Source of the DNA: Bacteroidales bacterium KA00344
Lineage (GTDB): Bacteria; Bacteroidota; Bacteroidia; Bacteroidales; Bacteroidaceae
Length of the DNA: 32,006 bases
Direction of reading: 5' to 3'
NCBI GenBank assembly: GCA_001552765.1
Contig: KQ959440.1
Span: forward strand, 1 to 32,006
Within the stretch, counting starts at the first letter, position 1. The number at the start of each line of letters is the position of its first letter. A program made the position numbers and the translations under genes. Below the pieces are notes generated by a model. That model saw nothing but the letters and a program-made list of their open reading frames with translations, did no database searches and was not told the origin of the DNA. Shown here piece by piece: positions 17,587 to 28,007 of the stretch.

Positions 17587-20169
17587 TTATTTTATAGTGT
17601 TGGTCATTTCTTTGAGCAACAATTCATAATGTGCCTTAGTTGTCCCTTTTGCGTTACCTATACGCATCTTCAACAACTTTTTGACTTTCTGAACATAGAC
17701 AAACATGTCTGCCTGTGTGATGGAGGGTTGCATGTTAAAGATTTCTCTTGGTACCATTTCAAAACCCGCAACCGGATTGGCTATCGGCGTTGTGTCCTGA
17801 TTATCCCAAGAGCATAACCTTGCAGAATGATCTAATACCGGCGAAATAGCCAGCGCATTTTTGTTGCGTAATGTTTGAAAACCACTGCTTTCCATATAGC
17901 TATGGATATATGCCTTCTGCAGATTACGCTCCCAGTCTTTCAACTGTTTACCTGCAATGGTAGATTTCCACACTAAACGGTACAACATATCTAAAGCCTC
18001 GTCCGGCTGAAGACTGTTTTTATCAAAGTTGTTGTATCTTGACAAAATTATTGGAGCAGAAAACAAAAACTGTTGAAGAAAATTTCGCAAGGTTGATTTA
18101 GGAGAGCCGGATAGTGCTATTTTGCTTAACAATTCCTTGTTGTCCATCCATTCCAAATCCGAATACATCGTAAACAGATAGTTGAATGCTTCTTTCTGCT
18201 TGTTCTTATTCAAGGAAGCATACCTGATCTGGCCATCACCTTCCTTTACCTCATTGGCATAATATCCACTTATGTTACTTGCTATGTGGACAGCATAGAG
18301 TGCATATTGTTGTACAATCTCTTGTAACAAACTCGAACGATGCTCCATCGTTACATCTTCTGCCTTGAGCCATTCATTCATGTTGGCAACAATGTATTTC
18401 AAATTCTTAATACCATACGTTGTTGCCTTCACGGCATCGTCGCCCAAATCCTCATTCATAGACCTTGGGTCTGTGAATGGCATATCAAACTGTTGCTTCC
18501 CATATCGATACAAGGGGCTGGCCTTCACAGAGTCGGTTATCCATTGGGTCATATACCTTTCTTCTTCTTTTTCCGACTTGTCATAGATTGGAGTATATCC
18601 CCACTTGATAGCATAACGGTCGTACACACCAAACTGTGGAGGCGTTAATTTTACTCCACGTTCTTTGTCGCCGGGTTGAGCAACATAGTTAAATCGTGCA
18701 TAATCCATTATACTTGGCGTCGTTCCATATTTCTGTGTATAGGCAGGATCTCGGAGTTTTTCGACGGGAACATTGTTTGACGCTCCCATGTTGTGCATCA
18801 AGCCGAGACAGTGTCCCACCTCATGTCCAATCACGTACCGAACAGCATCTCCCATAATATCTTCCGGGATTTGCATGGTTCTAACCGATTTGTCTGTTTG
18901 TGAAGTCTGCACAAAAAGCCAGTTGGTAATGAGTTTGATAAAATCATGATACACATACACTGACGCCATTAATATTTCGCCGGAACGAGGATCCACCCAT
19001 GATGGTCCCATAGCATTTCTTATGCTGATAGGAGCATACCTAATGCAACTATATTTTATATTATCAGGATCAAACTCAGGGTCATCCAAAGGATAATCCC
19101 TGGCCACAACCGCTCCTCTTAAACGACATTCTTCCTCAAAGACCTTGCTCCATTGGTTAACAGCCTCCTTAATATACGGACGCCACTTTGCAGGAAAGGT
19201 ATTGTCAACATAAAAGACAATGGGCTTCACTACATCCACTACTTTTCCCTCAATATATGCCAAAGTATCTTTGGGTTGCAGGTCCCAGCGGTTGGTATAA
19301 TATACAGGGCGTGTTGTTGCAGACGCATTGCCTAACTGCGTGCGCTCCGTGAAGAAATATCCAATGCGGTAATCGGCAATCCTTGGGCGATAAGGTTTGT
19401 CTTTCAACAGCATGATTGAGCGTGTCATCTCTGCAGTGAATGGTTTGTCTTTCAATACCTCAGTGCCTGCAGCATTAGATAGAGAAAAGGTATAAGACAA
19501 ACTACTTCGAATCGACACGTTATCCTCAAATGCTTTGACACCTACCAAGTAGGAACAATCGCTTTTGTAGCTCTCTGTACGCTTATAACTTGATGTGTAT
19601 GCTGAGTTTTTGTCAAACGGAGACATCTTTTTGTTATCACTCACAAAAAAAGATGTCATGTCGAATACGACAGCGGTGGAATCTTTGTTATACGCAGAGA
19701 TTTTTTTATTGACCAAGACCACACCTATATTACTATTCGCTAAGGCTTGGTCCACACTACTTTCCGTTGCGATATAATCCTTATTGATTTCGCGAAGCTG
19801 AACATGCGTCTTATTCCGGGTGAATCTAACAAGGAGAGGGGCCGTTGGCTTTGATCCGACAATAGCATTGCCGTTGTCAGAAACACTTGTAACCGTAGAC
19901 CCGATAAGCATATCTTTTCCTAACAGGGATATAGGCATTTCAAAATAAACCTTGCCATCTAACTGGTGCAACGTAATTAGGCCCTTCGCAACAGTATGCT
20001 TCTTAGAAAAAAGTTTTTCGTATTCTGTTTTATTAGCCAGAGAGTCTACCTTCTCTGTCTTGTTCTTCTTTTTGCCAAAAGGCCACCAACGCCATTTGGC
20101 CTGAGCCTCTGTTACAGATGTTGATAACAAACATAACGTTAAAAACACCAATAATCCTTTTCTCTTCAT
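17587..20169 (-). CDS. Zinc-dependent metalloprotease, DUF5117/DUF4953 family
   Basis: The 860-residue protein has a signal peptide (about 1-24). A DUF5118/DUF5117-like N-terminal half (about 45-290) is followed by a zincin catalytic region. HEVGHCLGLMH at residues 449-459 fits the HExxHxxGxxH zinc site, with His449, His453 and His459 as ligands and Glu450 as catalytic base. The Met-turn SIMDY places Met488 below the zinc. The protein should act outside the cytoplasm on peptides or proteins; the substrate is unknown. It follows the PKD-like lipoprotein gene by 23 nt, inside the SusC/SusD operon, so it probably digests material captured or imported by that system. Confidence 0.92.
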   Translation of the reverse strand: MKRKGLLVFLTLCLLSTSVTEAQAKWRWWPFGKKKNKTEKVDSLANKTEYEKLFSKKHTVAKGLITLHQLDGKVYFEMPISLLGKDMLIGSTVTSVSDNGNAIVGSKPTAPLLVRFTRNKTHVQLREINKDYIATESSVDQALANSNIGVVLVNKKISAYNKDSTAVVFDMTSFFVSDNKKMSPFDKNSAYTSSYKRTESYKSDCSYLVGVKAFEDNVSIRSSLSYTFSLSNAAGTEVLKDKPFTAEMTRSIMLLKDKPYRPRIADYRIGYFFTERTQLGNASATTRPVYYTNRWDLQPKDTLAYIEGKVVDVVKPIVFYVDNTFPAKWRPYIKEAVNQWSKVFEEECRLRGAVVARDYPLDDPEFDPDNIKYSCIRYAPISIRNAMGPSWVDPRSGEILMASVYVYHDFIKLITNWLFVQTSQTDKSVRTMQIPEDIMGDAVRYVIGHEVGHCLGLMHNMGASNNVPVEKLRDPAYTQKYGTTPSIMDYARFNYVAQPGDKERGVKLTPPQFGVYDRYAIKWGYTPIYDKSEKEEERYMTQWITDSVKASPLYRYGKQQFDMPFTDPRSMNEDLGDDAVKATTYGIKNLKYIVANMNEWLKAEDVTMEHRSSLLQEIVQQYALYAVHIASNISGYYANEVKEGDGQIRYASLNKNKQKEAFNYLFTMYSDLEWMDNKELLSKIALSGSPKSTLRNFLQQFLFSAPIILSRYNNFDKNSLQPDEALDMLYRLVWKSTIAGKQLKDWERNLQKAYIHSYMESSGFQTLRNKNALAISPVLDHSARLCSWDNQDTTPIANPVAGFEMVPREIFNMQPSITQADMFVYVQKVKKLLKMRIGNAKGTTKAHYELLLKEMTNTIK

Positions 20170-20192
20170 TAGTTAATATGTAATTTATAATT

Positions 20193-21863
20193 TCAATATC
20201 CTGTTGTGCAGAAATCTATAATTTTATTAAAACCTCCGAAACTTTTTGCATTTCCCGCATCTAAGTTTCCTGTTCCCAGTTGTATCATCGGAAGTATGGT
20301 TATCTTGCCCTTATTCTCATTATCTTGGGTGGATACAACGACCGCCTTACCATTCAACGGCAACTCATCGAACAGTAAATCCGGATTATTTTGTTTCCCC
20401 ACATTATCGGCCTCAACCATATAATGACCTTGTAAATACAATTTAGCCTTGGTAATCTTCTCTCCATTAGCAGGAACAAAATGAGGAGACTTGCTGAGAA
20501 TAGGGTTCATGCCTGAAAAATTAACCGAGTAAATACCATCGGGAGTAGCAATATACAATATAGACTGCCTGTTGGCAAAGAAAACAGAAACCGCCTTGTC
20601 CATCAAATCCTTTCCCTCGCCAGTTATGTCATAGCGCATTTTTGCAGACTGGGGCACTTCCGGAGCTGTTTCCGTATATTTGGTATAGTCATCGTTCCAA
20701 TATCCCTGACTTGGCTTGTAACATGAAAATGTGAAGATGGAATACGCTCCCGTTGCTTTGTTCTTCAGCACCATTGCGGGGGTCATGGCGTCAGTGGTCA
20801 TGCCGCCTGCAACAGCAGTGTAGCCGTGCATGTTTGTTGGGTCAAAATACTCATTGGCCTTAAAATCTGTGCCATAAGTGATAGTAATTCCACTGTTACT
20901 ATATACAAAACAGCCTTTCTCAGCATCGTACCAAACTACCGACTGATAAAAGTTGTTATAAAAAGTATTTGCAGCTACAATGCCATTATCTATTTTGTAA
21001 TTACTGCCATCTTGGTCATGCCAACCGAAAGACCTTGCACTCGTTGTATTGACAGTATAAAGATATTTACTGGTGTTCATATATAGCGACTGGGCAGCCA
21101 TAAACGTATTGATACATTTCAACCCATCTGGCTTATAGGTAAGAACCTCACCTGTACTGATTTTGCCAAGATTTGAAAAGTCTTGTGTGTCAAATATCAC
21201 ACAATCCCCGTCTTTCGTTGTTGCCCAAAGCTGATTTGTATGACTGCTGAAATATCTTCCATATAGATTGTAGGTGAGTTGGGTCATCAACGCTTCAAAA
21301 GGTTTACCGTTAGCCTTTTCATATATATTGTAAATAACGTCGTCCTTCTTGGTGTAGTTTAGCGTGAACTGCTTGCCCATAATCAAAGATAGGTCTGATG
21401 TCTGATTATCCTTGGTGTCCGACACAACAATACCATCAAGAAAGGCACTTTTTATATATACCTTCCATAATCGGTCGTATTGTAAATTCCCATTCTTCAG
21501 ATCCGTCACGCTGTACCTCAAGAAATAAGGAGTTGTAGCTATCATATTATTCATGATAGCATTGAGATGAGGCTGTCTCCCTATTTCCACCCATTCAGCT
21601 TTGTCAGAAGCTGTTTCCGTTATTTCCCACTTATACTCCAATCCTACTGTGTCAGAGGCCAAGCCTCTGTTTGCTGTAGGTGCTATCCTGAGCGTATCCA
21701 GATAGCTAACGAATAATTCCTCTTTGTCGTTATCTCCATCTAAAGTGATGATAACATCACTTATTTCCCTTTCTTTGAGCGTGCTGTCGTCTTGATAACA
21801 AGATGTTATCATCAGCGCCATTATGACAATCGGGAAAATGAATTTATTGCTTTTATTTTTCAT
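20193..21863 (-). CDS. PKD-like family surface lipoprotein
   Basis: The 556-residue product has a lipoprotein signal with lipobox ITSC (Cys22) followed by YQDDS, an acidic stretch that fits Bacteroidota surface export. The region of about residues 40-135 has the character of an immunoglobulin-like PKD-type fold (YKWEIT, YFLRYSVTD). The rest is beta-rich with Tyr/Trp/Asn-rich strands that could form a propeller-like or binding module. No catalytic motif was recognised. Its place between the DUF4843 lipoprotein and the metalloprotease suggests an accessory ligand-binding protein of the SusC/SusD complex. The family name is by resemblance. Confidence 0.82.
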   Translation of the reverse strand: MKNKSNKFIFPIVIMALMITSCYQDDSTLKEREISDVIITLDGDNDKEELFVSYLDTLRIAPTANRGLASDTVGLEYKWEITETASDKAEWVEIGRQPHLNAIMNNMIATTPYFLRYSVTDLKNGNLQYDRLWKVYIKSAFLDGIVVSDTKDNQTSDLSLIMGKQFTLNYTKKDDVIYNIYEKANGKPFEALMTQLTYNLYGRYFSSHTNQLWATTKDGDCVIFDTQDFSNLGKISTGEVLTYKPDGLKCINTFMAAQSLYMNTSKYLYTVNTTSARSFGWHDQDGSNYKIDNGIVAANTFYNNFYQSVVWYDAEKGCFVYSNSGITITYGTDFKANEYFDPTNMHGYTAVAGGMTTDAMTPAMVLKNKATGAYSIFTFSCYKPSQGYWNDDYTKYTETAPEVPQSAKMRYDITGEGKDLMDKAVSVFFANRQSILYIATPDGIYSVNFSGMNPILSKSPHFVPANGEKITKAKLYLQGHYMVEADNVGKQNNPDLLFDELPLNGKAVVVSTQDNENKGKITILPMIQLGTGNLDAGNAKSFGGFNKIIDFCTTGY

Positions 21864-21886
21864 GACACTTTCTTTTTAGTTCATTG

Positions 21887-22762
21887 TTAATATTGACGAG
21901 CCTCTACAGGTTTCCCTTTTAAGGCTCCGGCATTATGCAATAATGGCTTTCCCTGTTCTTTTTCGTACTTTTTCAGCCATCTGTCTAACAACATCGCATA
22001 GCTTAAATAAGATTTGTCTGCATATATCCAAGTAAAGCGTGGCAGATACTTATAGCTTTTATAAATAGTAGGATTATTATATTTTACACCATGAACTTCT
22101 TGATTGTCCCAGTCGTTCCATCCTGTAGCTGCGACTATAGCTCTCAATCCATTGGGACTGTAACACTGCCTGCTCGTCGAGACAAAACTTCTCATTCCCT
22201 TTATAAGCATATTATAAGTCCTCACAAGATTGTTGTGCGGAGGCTCCGGAATTTGATTGCTCCATGAGAATTTGTCCGTTACATATTGTGAGGGGCCCAC
22301 TCCAAGGTCATTGGAGGCTTTCAATCTTACAATAAGCTCATAGGTAGAGTCTACCAACACTTCGTCATTGTATATTTTCAGACGGATATATCCATAGATA
22401 GAGTCGGCTGGAATCACAGCCTTCAATACCTCGTAAGACCCCTTTGGAGCTGTTGATTCTTCATCTATTTCATACAACACTTCTCTATCCTTACTTTCGG
22501 TTTTCCCGATAAGCACCAAGGGCAAATCCACTTGGTGTGAATCTTCTAATGGGCTGTCTAGGAACGAGTAGCCGTTATACAGATACCCCCCGTAGTTTTC
22601 GTCATAGGAAGACCCTCCTATTGTTAGTTCTCCGGCATAGACTTTACTACTTGCAAACCTCACCGACGCCTTATCTTGTTCGAATGTGCTGACCTCCTCT
22701 TTATTACACGAAACCGTAAAGAGGGCGGTTGCTGCCATAAATATATAACTTATCTTCTTCAT
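21887..22762 (-). CDS. DUF4843 lipoprotein
   Basis: The 291-residue product begins with a lipoprotein signal ending TVSC (Cys19) followed by NKEE, acidic as in surface-exposed Bacteroidota lipoproteins. The body resembles DUF4843, a family commonly encoded just after SusD: a beta-rich first half, then a C-terminal part with conserved aromatic residues and a lysine-rich helix near 255-275. The molecular function is unknown; it is probably an accessory surface-binding subunit. It starts 21 nt after the susD stop, and the next gene follows after 23 nt. Confidence 0.85.
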   Translation of the reverse strand: MKKISYIFMAATALFTVSCNKEEVSTFEQDKASVRFASSKVYAGELTIGGSSYDENYGGYLYNGYSFLDSPLEDSHQVDLPLVLIGKTESKDREVLYEIDEESTAPKGSYEVLKAVIPADSIYGYIRLKIYNDEVLVDSTYELIVRLKASNDLGVGPSQYVTDKFSWSNQIPEPPHNNLVRTYNMLIKGMRSFVSTSRQCYSPNGLRAIVAATGWNDWDNQEVHGVKYNNPTIYKSYKYLPRFTWIYADKSYLSYAMLLDRWLKKYEKEQGKPLLHNAGALKGKPVEARQY

Positions 22763-22783
22763 ATCTTGACTTGACTTAAAAAA

Positions 22784-24316
22784 TTATTGGATGCGCCCGG
22801 AAGAAATTTCCATGTCCGGATATGGCAACACATAGTCTTTGTCCGTCATCTCCGGGAAATTGGGGATTGACTTCTGACCTGTGCGCTTATCAAAATAGAA
22901 CGCTTCTCCCTCCATGAGATATTCTTTTCGATATTCTTTCCTGATGGCCTTCAAAATTTGCTCGCGGGAAAGATTTTCCAAAGGAGAATACAGAGCACGT
23001 TTGCCTCTCACCATATTGAGCATCTTCATAGCCTTTGATAAGTCTTGGGCAGAACTCGTTGCATAACACTCTGCCGCAATATAGTAAATTTCGGGCAATC
23101 TGATGATTGGCATCTTGTTCTTAAAATATGCTCCAAGCGATGGCTGATAAAACTTGATTGGCGTATATCCGGCCTCCGAACTCAGCGTGTTTGGAGTGAG
23201 CAAGGTGGTAAACCGAATATCGGTTGATGTCTCGTCTTCCTCCGTGTCCGCATCGTTATAGAGTTCAACGGCCTGGGATGATGTCAGATACATGGCGCGG
23301 ACATCCGTGTCCACATAATCCGGATTGATATAAGACGAAGTCAGCAAATCCATGTTTTGCACTGATAAGGCAAACAAGGCCTCACCGACCATGCTCGACG
23401 TAGATTTTGTCAGGCTGTTGGCATCCAGAAAATTCAAAGTAAATGCCGAGTTTCCGTCTAATGTCACGCTAACACCTGCACCAACATAATTGATAATATC
23501 TTCTGCAAGTTTCAAAGCCTTGTTCTTGCTTTCGTCACTACCTTCCCACATATACACCTGCGCCAGCAAGGCTTTAACCGCATAGTAATTCAGATGGGAG
23601 TTTCTGGAATTATAAAATCCCTCCTCATTTACTTCATCATAATACGCTGATTCATGTACTTGGCAAACGGGGTCGTAATCCTTGAGCAGCTCCAACGCAG
23701 CCGTTAAATCCTTGATGAGAAAGCTTATAACTTCAGCACCTGTGCTTTGCTCTGTCATGTTTTTACTGACAGATAAGACATAAGGTATCGTTTTCTTTTT
23801 GTCCAACTCGCTTTTCCGCGTTGTCCAATCACCATAACCATAAAGTCTTAGAAGTTGAAAGTGCATAAATGCACGTATGGCAAACAGTTCTCCCTTTATG
23901 ACATGATAGTTGATAGCGTTCATTTGCTGCTCATGGTTGTCTATCTGTAAAAGTGCCTCGTTTGCATTTACGATAACGTTGTAACCTGCAGCCCAAACGC
24001 TCTCAATTACAGGTTTGGTGTGTGGGCTTGCATAGTCGTGCCTCTGAAACTGTGTTTCCACAACATTAGCACCTATACCCGGAAAACTTCTCGTCTCGTT
24101 GCCAATAATACAGGGCAGGTACCACGAGAGGTTTTTCCCAAACAAATTTTCTTTTGCCATACTGATATAGCAACCGGTCAGCGTTTGCATAAAGCCGGTC
24201 TCTGTCTTGTAATGATCTTTTTCTCGTATCTCATTGCTTGAAGTGACATCAAACCAATCATCACATGAGACAAATGCAATTCCCAAGAATAAGATTGTCA
24301 ATATTTTGCTTTTCAT
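22784..24316 (-). CDS. SusD/RagB-family nutrient-binding lipoprotein
   Basis: This outer-membrane lipoprotein captures the nutrient and acts as a lid on the SusC channel. It has a lipobox FVSC (Cys18) followed by DDWFD. Helical TPR-like content occurs through the first half (for example FAIRAFMHFQLLRLYGYGDW). The C-terminal SusD signature appears as IRLPEIYYIAAECY with a later IRKEYRKEYLMEGEAFYF. The length of 510 residues is typical. It starts 11 nt after the susC stop. The ligand cannot be read from sequence; the protease neighbours suggest peptides or glycoprotein, which would make it closer to RagB in role than to starch SusD. Confidence 0.95.
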   Translation of the reverse strand: MKSKILTILFLGIAFVSCDDWFDVTSSNEIREKDHYKTETGFMQTLTGCYISMAKENLFGKNLSWYLPCIIGNETRSFPGIGANVVETQFQRHDYASPHTKPVIESVWAAGYNVIVNANEALLQIDNHEQQMNAINYHVIKGELFAIRAFMHFQLLRLYGYGDWTTRKSELDKKKTIPYVLSVSKNMTEQSTGAEVISFLIKDLTAALELLKDYDPVCQVHESAYYDEVNEEGFYNSRNSHLNYYAVKALLAQVYMWEGSDESKNKALKLAEDIINYVGAGVSVTLDGNSAFTLNFLDANSLTKSTSSMVGEALFALSVQNMDLLTSSYINPDYVDTDVRAMYLTSSQAVELYNDADTEEDETSTDIRFTTLLTPNTLSSEAGYTPIKFYQPSLGAYFKNKMPIIRLPEIYYIAAECYATSSAQDLSKAMKMLNMVRGKRALYSPLENLSREQILKAIRKEYRKEYLMEGEAFYFDKRTGQKSIPNFPEMTDKDYVLPYPDMEISSGRIQ

Positions 24317-24327
24317 GTCTTGCCTTT

Positions 24328-27300
24328 TTAGAAAGTTGCTGATAATGATAGTGAAAAGTTTCTTGCAAACGGATAACTTGTACCTCGTTCTACCTTGATT
24401 GATGAGAGTGTCACCACATCATTGAGATAGGCGGCGACCCGAAGACGTTGCATGCGGAGCTTCGAGTAGACAGACTTGGGAAACTCATAATATGCGCTGA
24501 CCGACGACAATGTTAGTTCATTGCGATTCTGTACAAAACGTGTCGTTGCCCGTGTAACAGTTTCACTGCTGTATTTTTTGTATTGGCTGATTTGCCCCGG
24601 CTTCTGCCAACGCCCATCCAAAACTCTCCGGTCTACATTATATCGTATATCTGCATCTTCCACCCTGTCTACCAACGTACGGTTATAAAGCTGTCCTCCC
24701 GCAAGATAAGTGAACGTAGCTGTAAGCCCCACTCCCTTATATTCTGCTGTGAAGCCTGCATTTCCACGGAACTTTGGAGTGGCATCGCCTGCTGCGACCA
24801 TATCTGAGGAATCGTAAACGTATGTATAGCTTCCATCCTTTTTGATATACAACTCTCTACCCGACTGTGGGTCTATCCCAGCAGAGCGTACGGCCCAAAT
24901 AGTGTTCATCGACAGTCCGTCCTGATACATCAGCACAGGAGCCGACTGCGTGTTTTTCTCAGCAAGCGCAAGCATTCGTTCATTATAAGTTCTCATGCTC
25001 TCTGAGAGATTAATGATTTTATTTTTGGTGTAAACAAACGCTCCGTAGACAGACAAAAAACCATTATTATTTTGGACAGGTGTGACGCTGCCTTTAATCT
25101 CTACTCCTGAATTTCGAACTAAGCCCAAATTGTCTTTGACCACTCCAAAACCTGTTGATGTAGGTATCGTCACGTTCGTAAGCATGTTTTTCGTATCTGA
25201 GCTATACCAGTCGAATGACAGGGAAAATATCGAAGCCCTCATATCAAAACCAACGTTGTAATCCTTCTTTTGTTCCCACATCAGTTTGGGGTTTGGCATG
25301 TTGCTCAGGTATGCACCCATCTGGCCCTCATAGATGATTCCCGGAAAATATCTGTAAGTGGCAATGGAAGCGTTGGTGTTAAAGTTCTGGTTACCGGTCA
25401 GGCCCAACGAGCCTCGTATCTTTAGCATTTTCAGCCATTTGGCTTCTTTCATAAATGACTCATTATGCACGTTCCAGCCTAAACCGAACGACCAACTGTT
25501 TGCCCATCTCTTATCTGCGCCATATAGCGAAGATGCGCTCTCGCGGACTGAGGCATCCATAAGGTACCTGTTATCAAAATCGTAAGACAGAGCCAACAAA
25601 AAACTCATCTCCCTATTTATTGTGGCATATCCTGTAGGAGTGCTGCCCTCAGCATATTGCCGTGCGAAAGTAGCGTCGGCCGCATTTTCATTGGCAAATC
25701 CCTCTGCAACGTGTTGGTAAGCCTGATATTTGGTTTCTGAAACAAAATAGCCACCATTTCCAAAAACATGATGCAAGCCGAATGTGTGGTTGTAATTGAT
25801 ATTAATATCACCACTCAGTTGGGTTTGTTTACCATTCTCTAAAATATATTGTCCCCTTCGTTTCCTGTCTTCATTACGATAAGAAGCAAACTTAGAGTGA
25901 CGGGCCGGATAATAGCTGTCAGCGTCATTGCGTTTCTGTTCTGCCCCAAGTCTGACAGTGGCTTTCCAGTCAGGATTTATCGTCCATTCTGTATAGAAGT
26001 TATCTGTAAATTCAGAATAGGTGGATTTGAGCATAGTACCGATAGTGGCATCATACATGGGATTAGCTACAGAAAGCGATGAGTTGCTCGCCGTTTGCAC
26101 CATTTTCTCCGCCCATCGCAAGACATTTCCTCTTTCGTCCACAGCCTGCCAATAGGGATTCATCCTCACATAGTCAGAAAACAGACCGTAAGGTGAGTCC
26201 ATGCTATTGTTGGAGACAACGTAAAGTATGTTCTTGAACAGCAAGTTCTTATTGCGGTAGGATACGCTCACATCTCCGGACAGGTTACGACGTTTCGACC
26301 CCCTCATCACACCTTTAATATCATTGTAGGTGAAGTTTAGGATGGCACGCAGATTTCGCGCATCTCCCAACTCCACATTAACATTGTGTTTATGGCCAAC
26401 ACCCGTGCGCAAGGGCTTTGACAACCAATCCGTACTCAAACCCTCAAGCACCCTTTTATACCTTGAATTATAAAGCTGTCTCAAATTTTGCTCCGTAGTG
26501 ACCCAATCGTTGTTATAACGCGAGCCAGCGGTGTAAATTCCCTCATATTGCTCCACCTGCAACTTTTCCATGGCGTTGGTCATGTTATAGCTGGTAAGGT
26601 CAGGAACGCTCATATCCAAACTACCATTATACGTTATCCTTGTCTCTGTGCCGGCCAGTCTTTTTGTCTCTATAACAATAACGCCATTGGCAGCCTTGCT
26701 CCCATAAAGAGCTTTTGCCGACGCATCTTTCAGAATGGTCACGCTCTCTACTCTGTTCATGTCCAAATCCATCACGTGCTCTGCGGTGGTCTCAAATCCA
26801 TCAAGTATAAACAGTGGCGCGTTGGGCTGATGCTGGTATTTGCTTTTAAGAGAAGATGTTTCAACAGGGAAACTTGAAGTTCCACGCATAGACACCGAAG
26901 GTACTGAGTTGGGGTCAGAGCCAAGCGATAAATTGTCTGGCATATAGATTGTGGGGTCGAGACTTTTTAAACTTTGAAGCACATTTTGATTTCCAACTCT
27001 TTTCAAATCCTTTGAAGTCACTGTAACGGCAGCTCCCGTAAAGCTTTCTGCCTTACGCTCAAAGATACCTGTAACAATGACCTCTCCTACACTACGGGTA
27101 TCTTCCTCCATGGTAACCAACATCATGCCCGCACTGTAGTTTCTTTCCACTTTTTTCATACCCAGATAAGAAAATGCCACCGTAGACACCTCTCGCTCCG
27201 CCGGAACGGGTATTTCAAAATTTCCGTTACTATCCGTTTGTCCACTAACGGCTTTGTCATTTGTCGTAATTATCACGCCCGCCAAGGGGATGCCATGCGC

Positions 27301-27678
27301 ATCTCTCACTGTTCCTACTAACCGTTGACGTTGTTTGTCCTTTCGGGAAGAAATGGTGATATACTCTTCCTTAATCTTATAGCTCAGCGGATACGGGGCC
27401 AACACTGCTTGCACCACCTCTTCTATAGTTTTGGAACGCAAGTTCACGCTTACCTTATAAGTCTGAATGTCGTTATAGACAAAGAGTATCTTAAAATTGG
27501 AAAGCTTCTCTAATTTTTTCAGCACATTTGGCATTGGCTCGTTTGTGCACGAGTAGTCAAACCGTTTTCCCAAATTCTGACCATAGGTAGCCAAGGGCTG
27601 CCAACAAAAAAAGACCATGAATAAGAGAAGCAAACCGACTATCGATTTTCTCCGATCTGTTCTTTCACATTTCTCCAT
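24328..27678 (-). CDS. SusC/RagA-family TonB-dependent transporter with STN domain
   Basis: This outer-membrane channel imports ligand using TonB energy. Order of parts: signal peptide (about 1-34), STN domain (about 45-112), carboxypeptidase-regulatory-like domain starting LVGTVRDAHG (about 119-200), plug domain with LFILDGFE (289-296) and VTILKDASAKALYGSKAANG (313-332), and a beta barrel to the terminal Phe1116. The STN domain is the key feature: in this family it passes a ligand signal to a FecR anti-sigma factor, and a matching sigma/FecR pair is encoded upstream. No TAnnTTTG box was found in the near upstream region; instead a motif shared with the fecR upstream region lies at 27707-27736. 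It is the first gene of a tight six-gene operon. Confidence 0.96.
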   Translation of the reverse strand: MEKCERTDRRKSIVGLLLLFMVFFCWQPLATYGQNLGKRFDYSCTNEPMPNVLKKLEKLSNFKILFVYNDIQTYKVSVNLRSKTIEEVVQAVLAPYPLSYKIKEEYITISSRKDKQRQRLVGTVRDAHGIPLAGVIITTNDKAVSGQTDSNGNFEIPVPAEREVSTVAFSYLGMKKVERNYSAGMMLVTMEEDTRSVGEVIVTGIFERKAESFTGAAVTVTSKDLKRVGNQNVLQSLKSLDPTIYMPDNLSLGSDPNSVPSVSMRGTSSFPVETSSLKSKYQHQPNAPLFILDGFETTAEHVMDLDMNRVESVTILKDASAKALYGSKAANGVIVIETKRLAGTETRITYNGSLDMSVPDLTSYNMTNAMEKLQVEQYEGIYTAGSRYNNDWVTTEQNLRQLYNSRYKRVLEGLSTDWLSKPLRTGVGHKHNVNVELGDARNLRAILNFTYNDIKGVMRGSKRRNLSGDVSVSYRNKNLLFKNILYVVSNNSMDSPYGLFSDYVRMNPYWQAVDERGNVLRWAEKMVQTASNSSLSVANPMYDATIGTMLKSTYSEFTDNFYTEWTINPDWKATVRLGAEQKRNDADSYYPARHSKFASYRNEDRKRRGQYILENGKQTQLSGDININYNHTFGLHHVFGNGGYFVSETKYQAYQHVAEGFANENAADATFARQYAEGSTPTGYATINREMSFLLALSYDFDNRYLMDASVRESASSLYGADKRWANSWSFGLGWNVHNESFMKEAKWLKMLKIRGSLGLTGNQNFNTNASIATYRYFPGIIYEGQMGAYLSNMPNPKLMWEQKKDYNVGFDMRASIFSLSFDWYSSDTKNMLTNVTIPTSTGFGVVKDNLGLVRNSGVEIKGSVTPVQNNNGFLSVYGAFVYTKNKIINLSESMRTYNERMLALAEKNTQSAPVLMYQDGLSMNTIWAVRSAGIDPQSGRELYIKKDGSYTYVYDSSDMVAAGDATPKFRGNAGFTAEYKGVGLTATFTYLAGGQLYNRTLVDRVEDADIRYNVDRRVLDGRWQKPGQISQYKKYSSETVTRATTRFVQNRNELTLSSVSAYYEFPKSVYSKLRMQRLRVAAYLNDVVTLSSIKVERGTSYPFARNFSLSLSATF

Positions 27679-27706
27679 AATACTTAGAATATTAAAATCT
27701 ATATAA

Positions 27707-27736
27707 TACTACGAAGAAGTGTGAAATTTAGTCCCT
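27707..27736 (-). promoter_or_regulatory. Candidate ECF-sigma promoter of the susC operon
   Basis: The minus strand reads AGGGACTAAATT, 9 nt, then TTCGTAGTA, ending 28 nt before the susC ATG. The same two blocks with the same 9-nt gap lie upstream of fecR (29710-29739). Twenty positions in the two blocks are identical and only one of the nine spacer bases is. The layout fits -35 and -10 elements, and CGTA resembles ECF-type -10 cores. Confidence 0.75.
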
Positions 27737-28007
27737 GTTATTTTTCTCTGTTTTCTTTGGCTCAGTAGAAAAATATGAAGATTCTTTTTATTATTGAACT
27801 TAACGCATTGATACAACAAATGGTCATACATTCATTTTTGAAGGTACAATGACCATGTAGAACGTAGGGACGAACGGGGCATGGATCCACCTCAAAATAG
27901 AGACTGCATGTTCACGCACTTTGGGGATTTTCTTGAAAGTGCCAGCTTAGCCCGAACGCTTTTTTTGAAATATTAGAAATGGTTAAATATATGGACATAC
28001 AGCTCTC

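Noticed and set aside
27820..27856. 8-bp inverted repeat as an operator of the susC operon
   Set aside because: Arms are separated by 21 nt and it lies about 140 nt from the start; in AT-rich sequence this can arise by chance, so it is only mentioned with the intergenic region.
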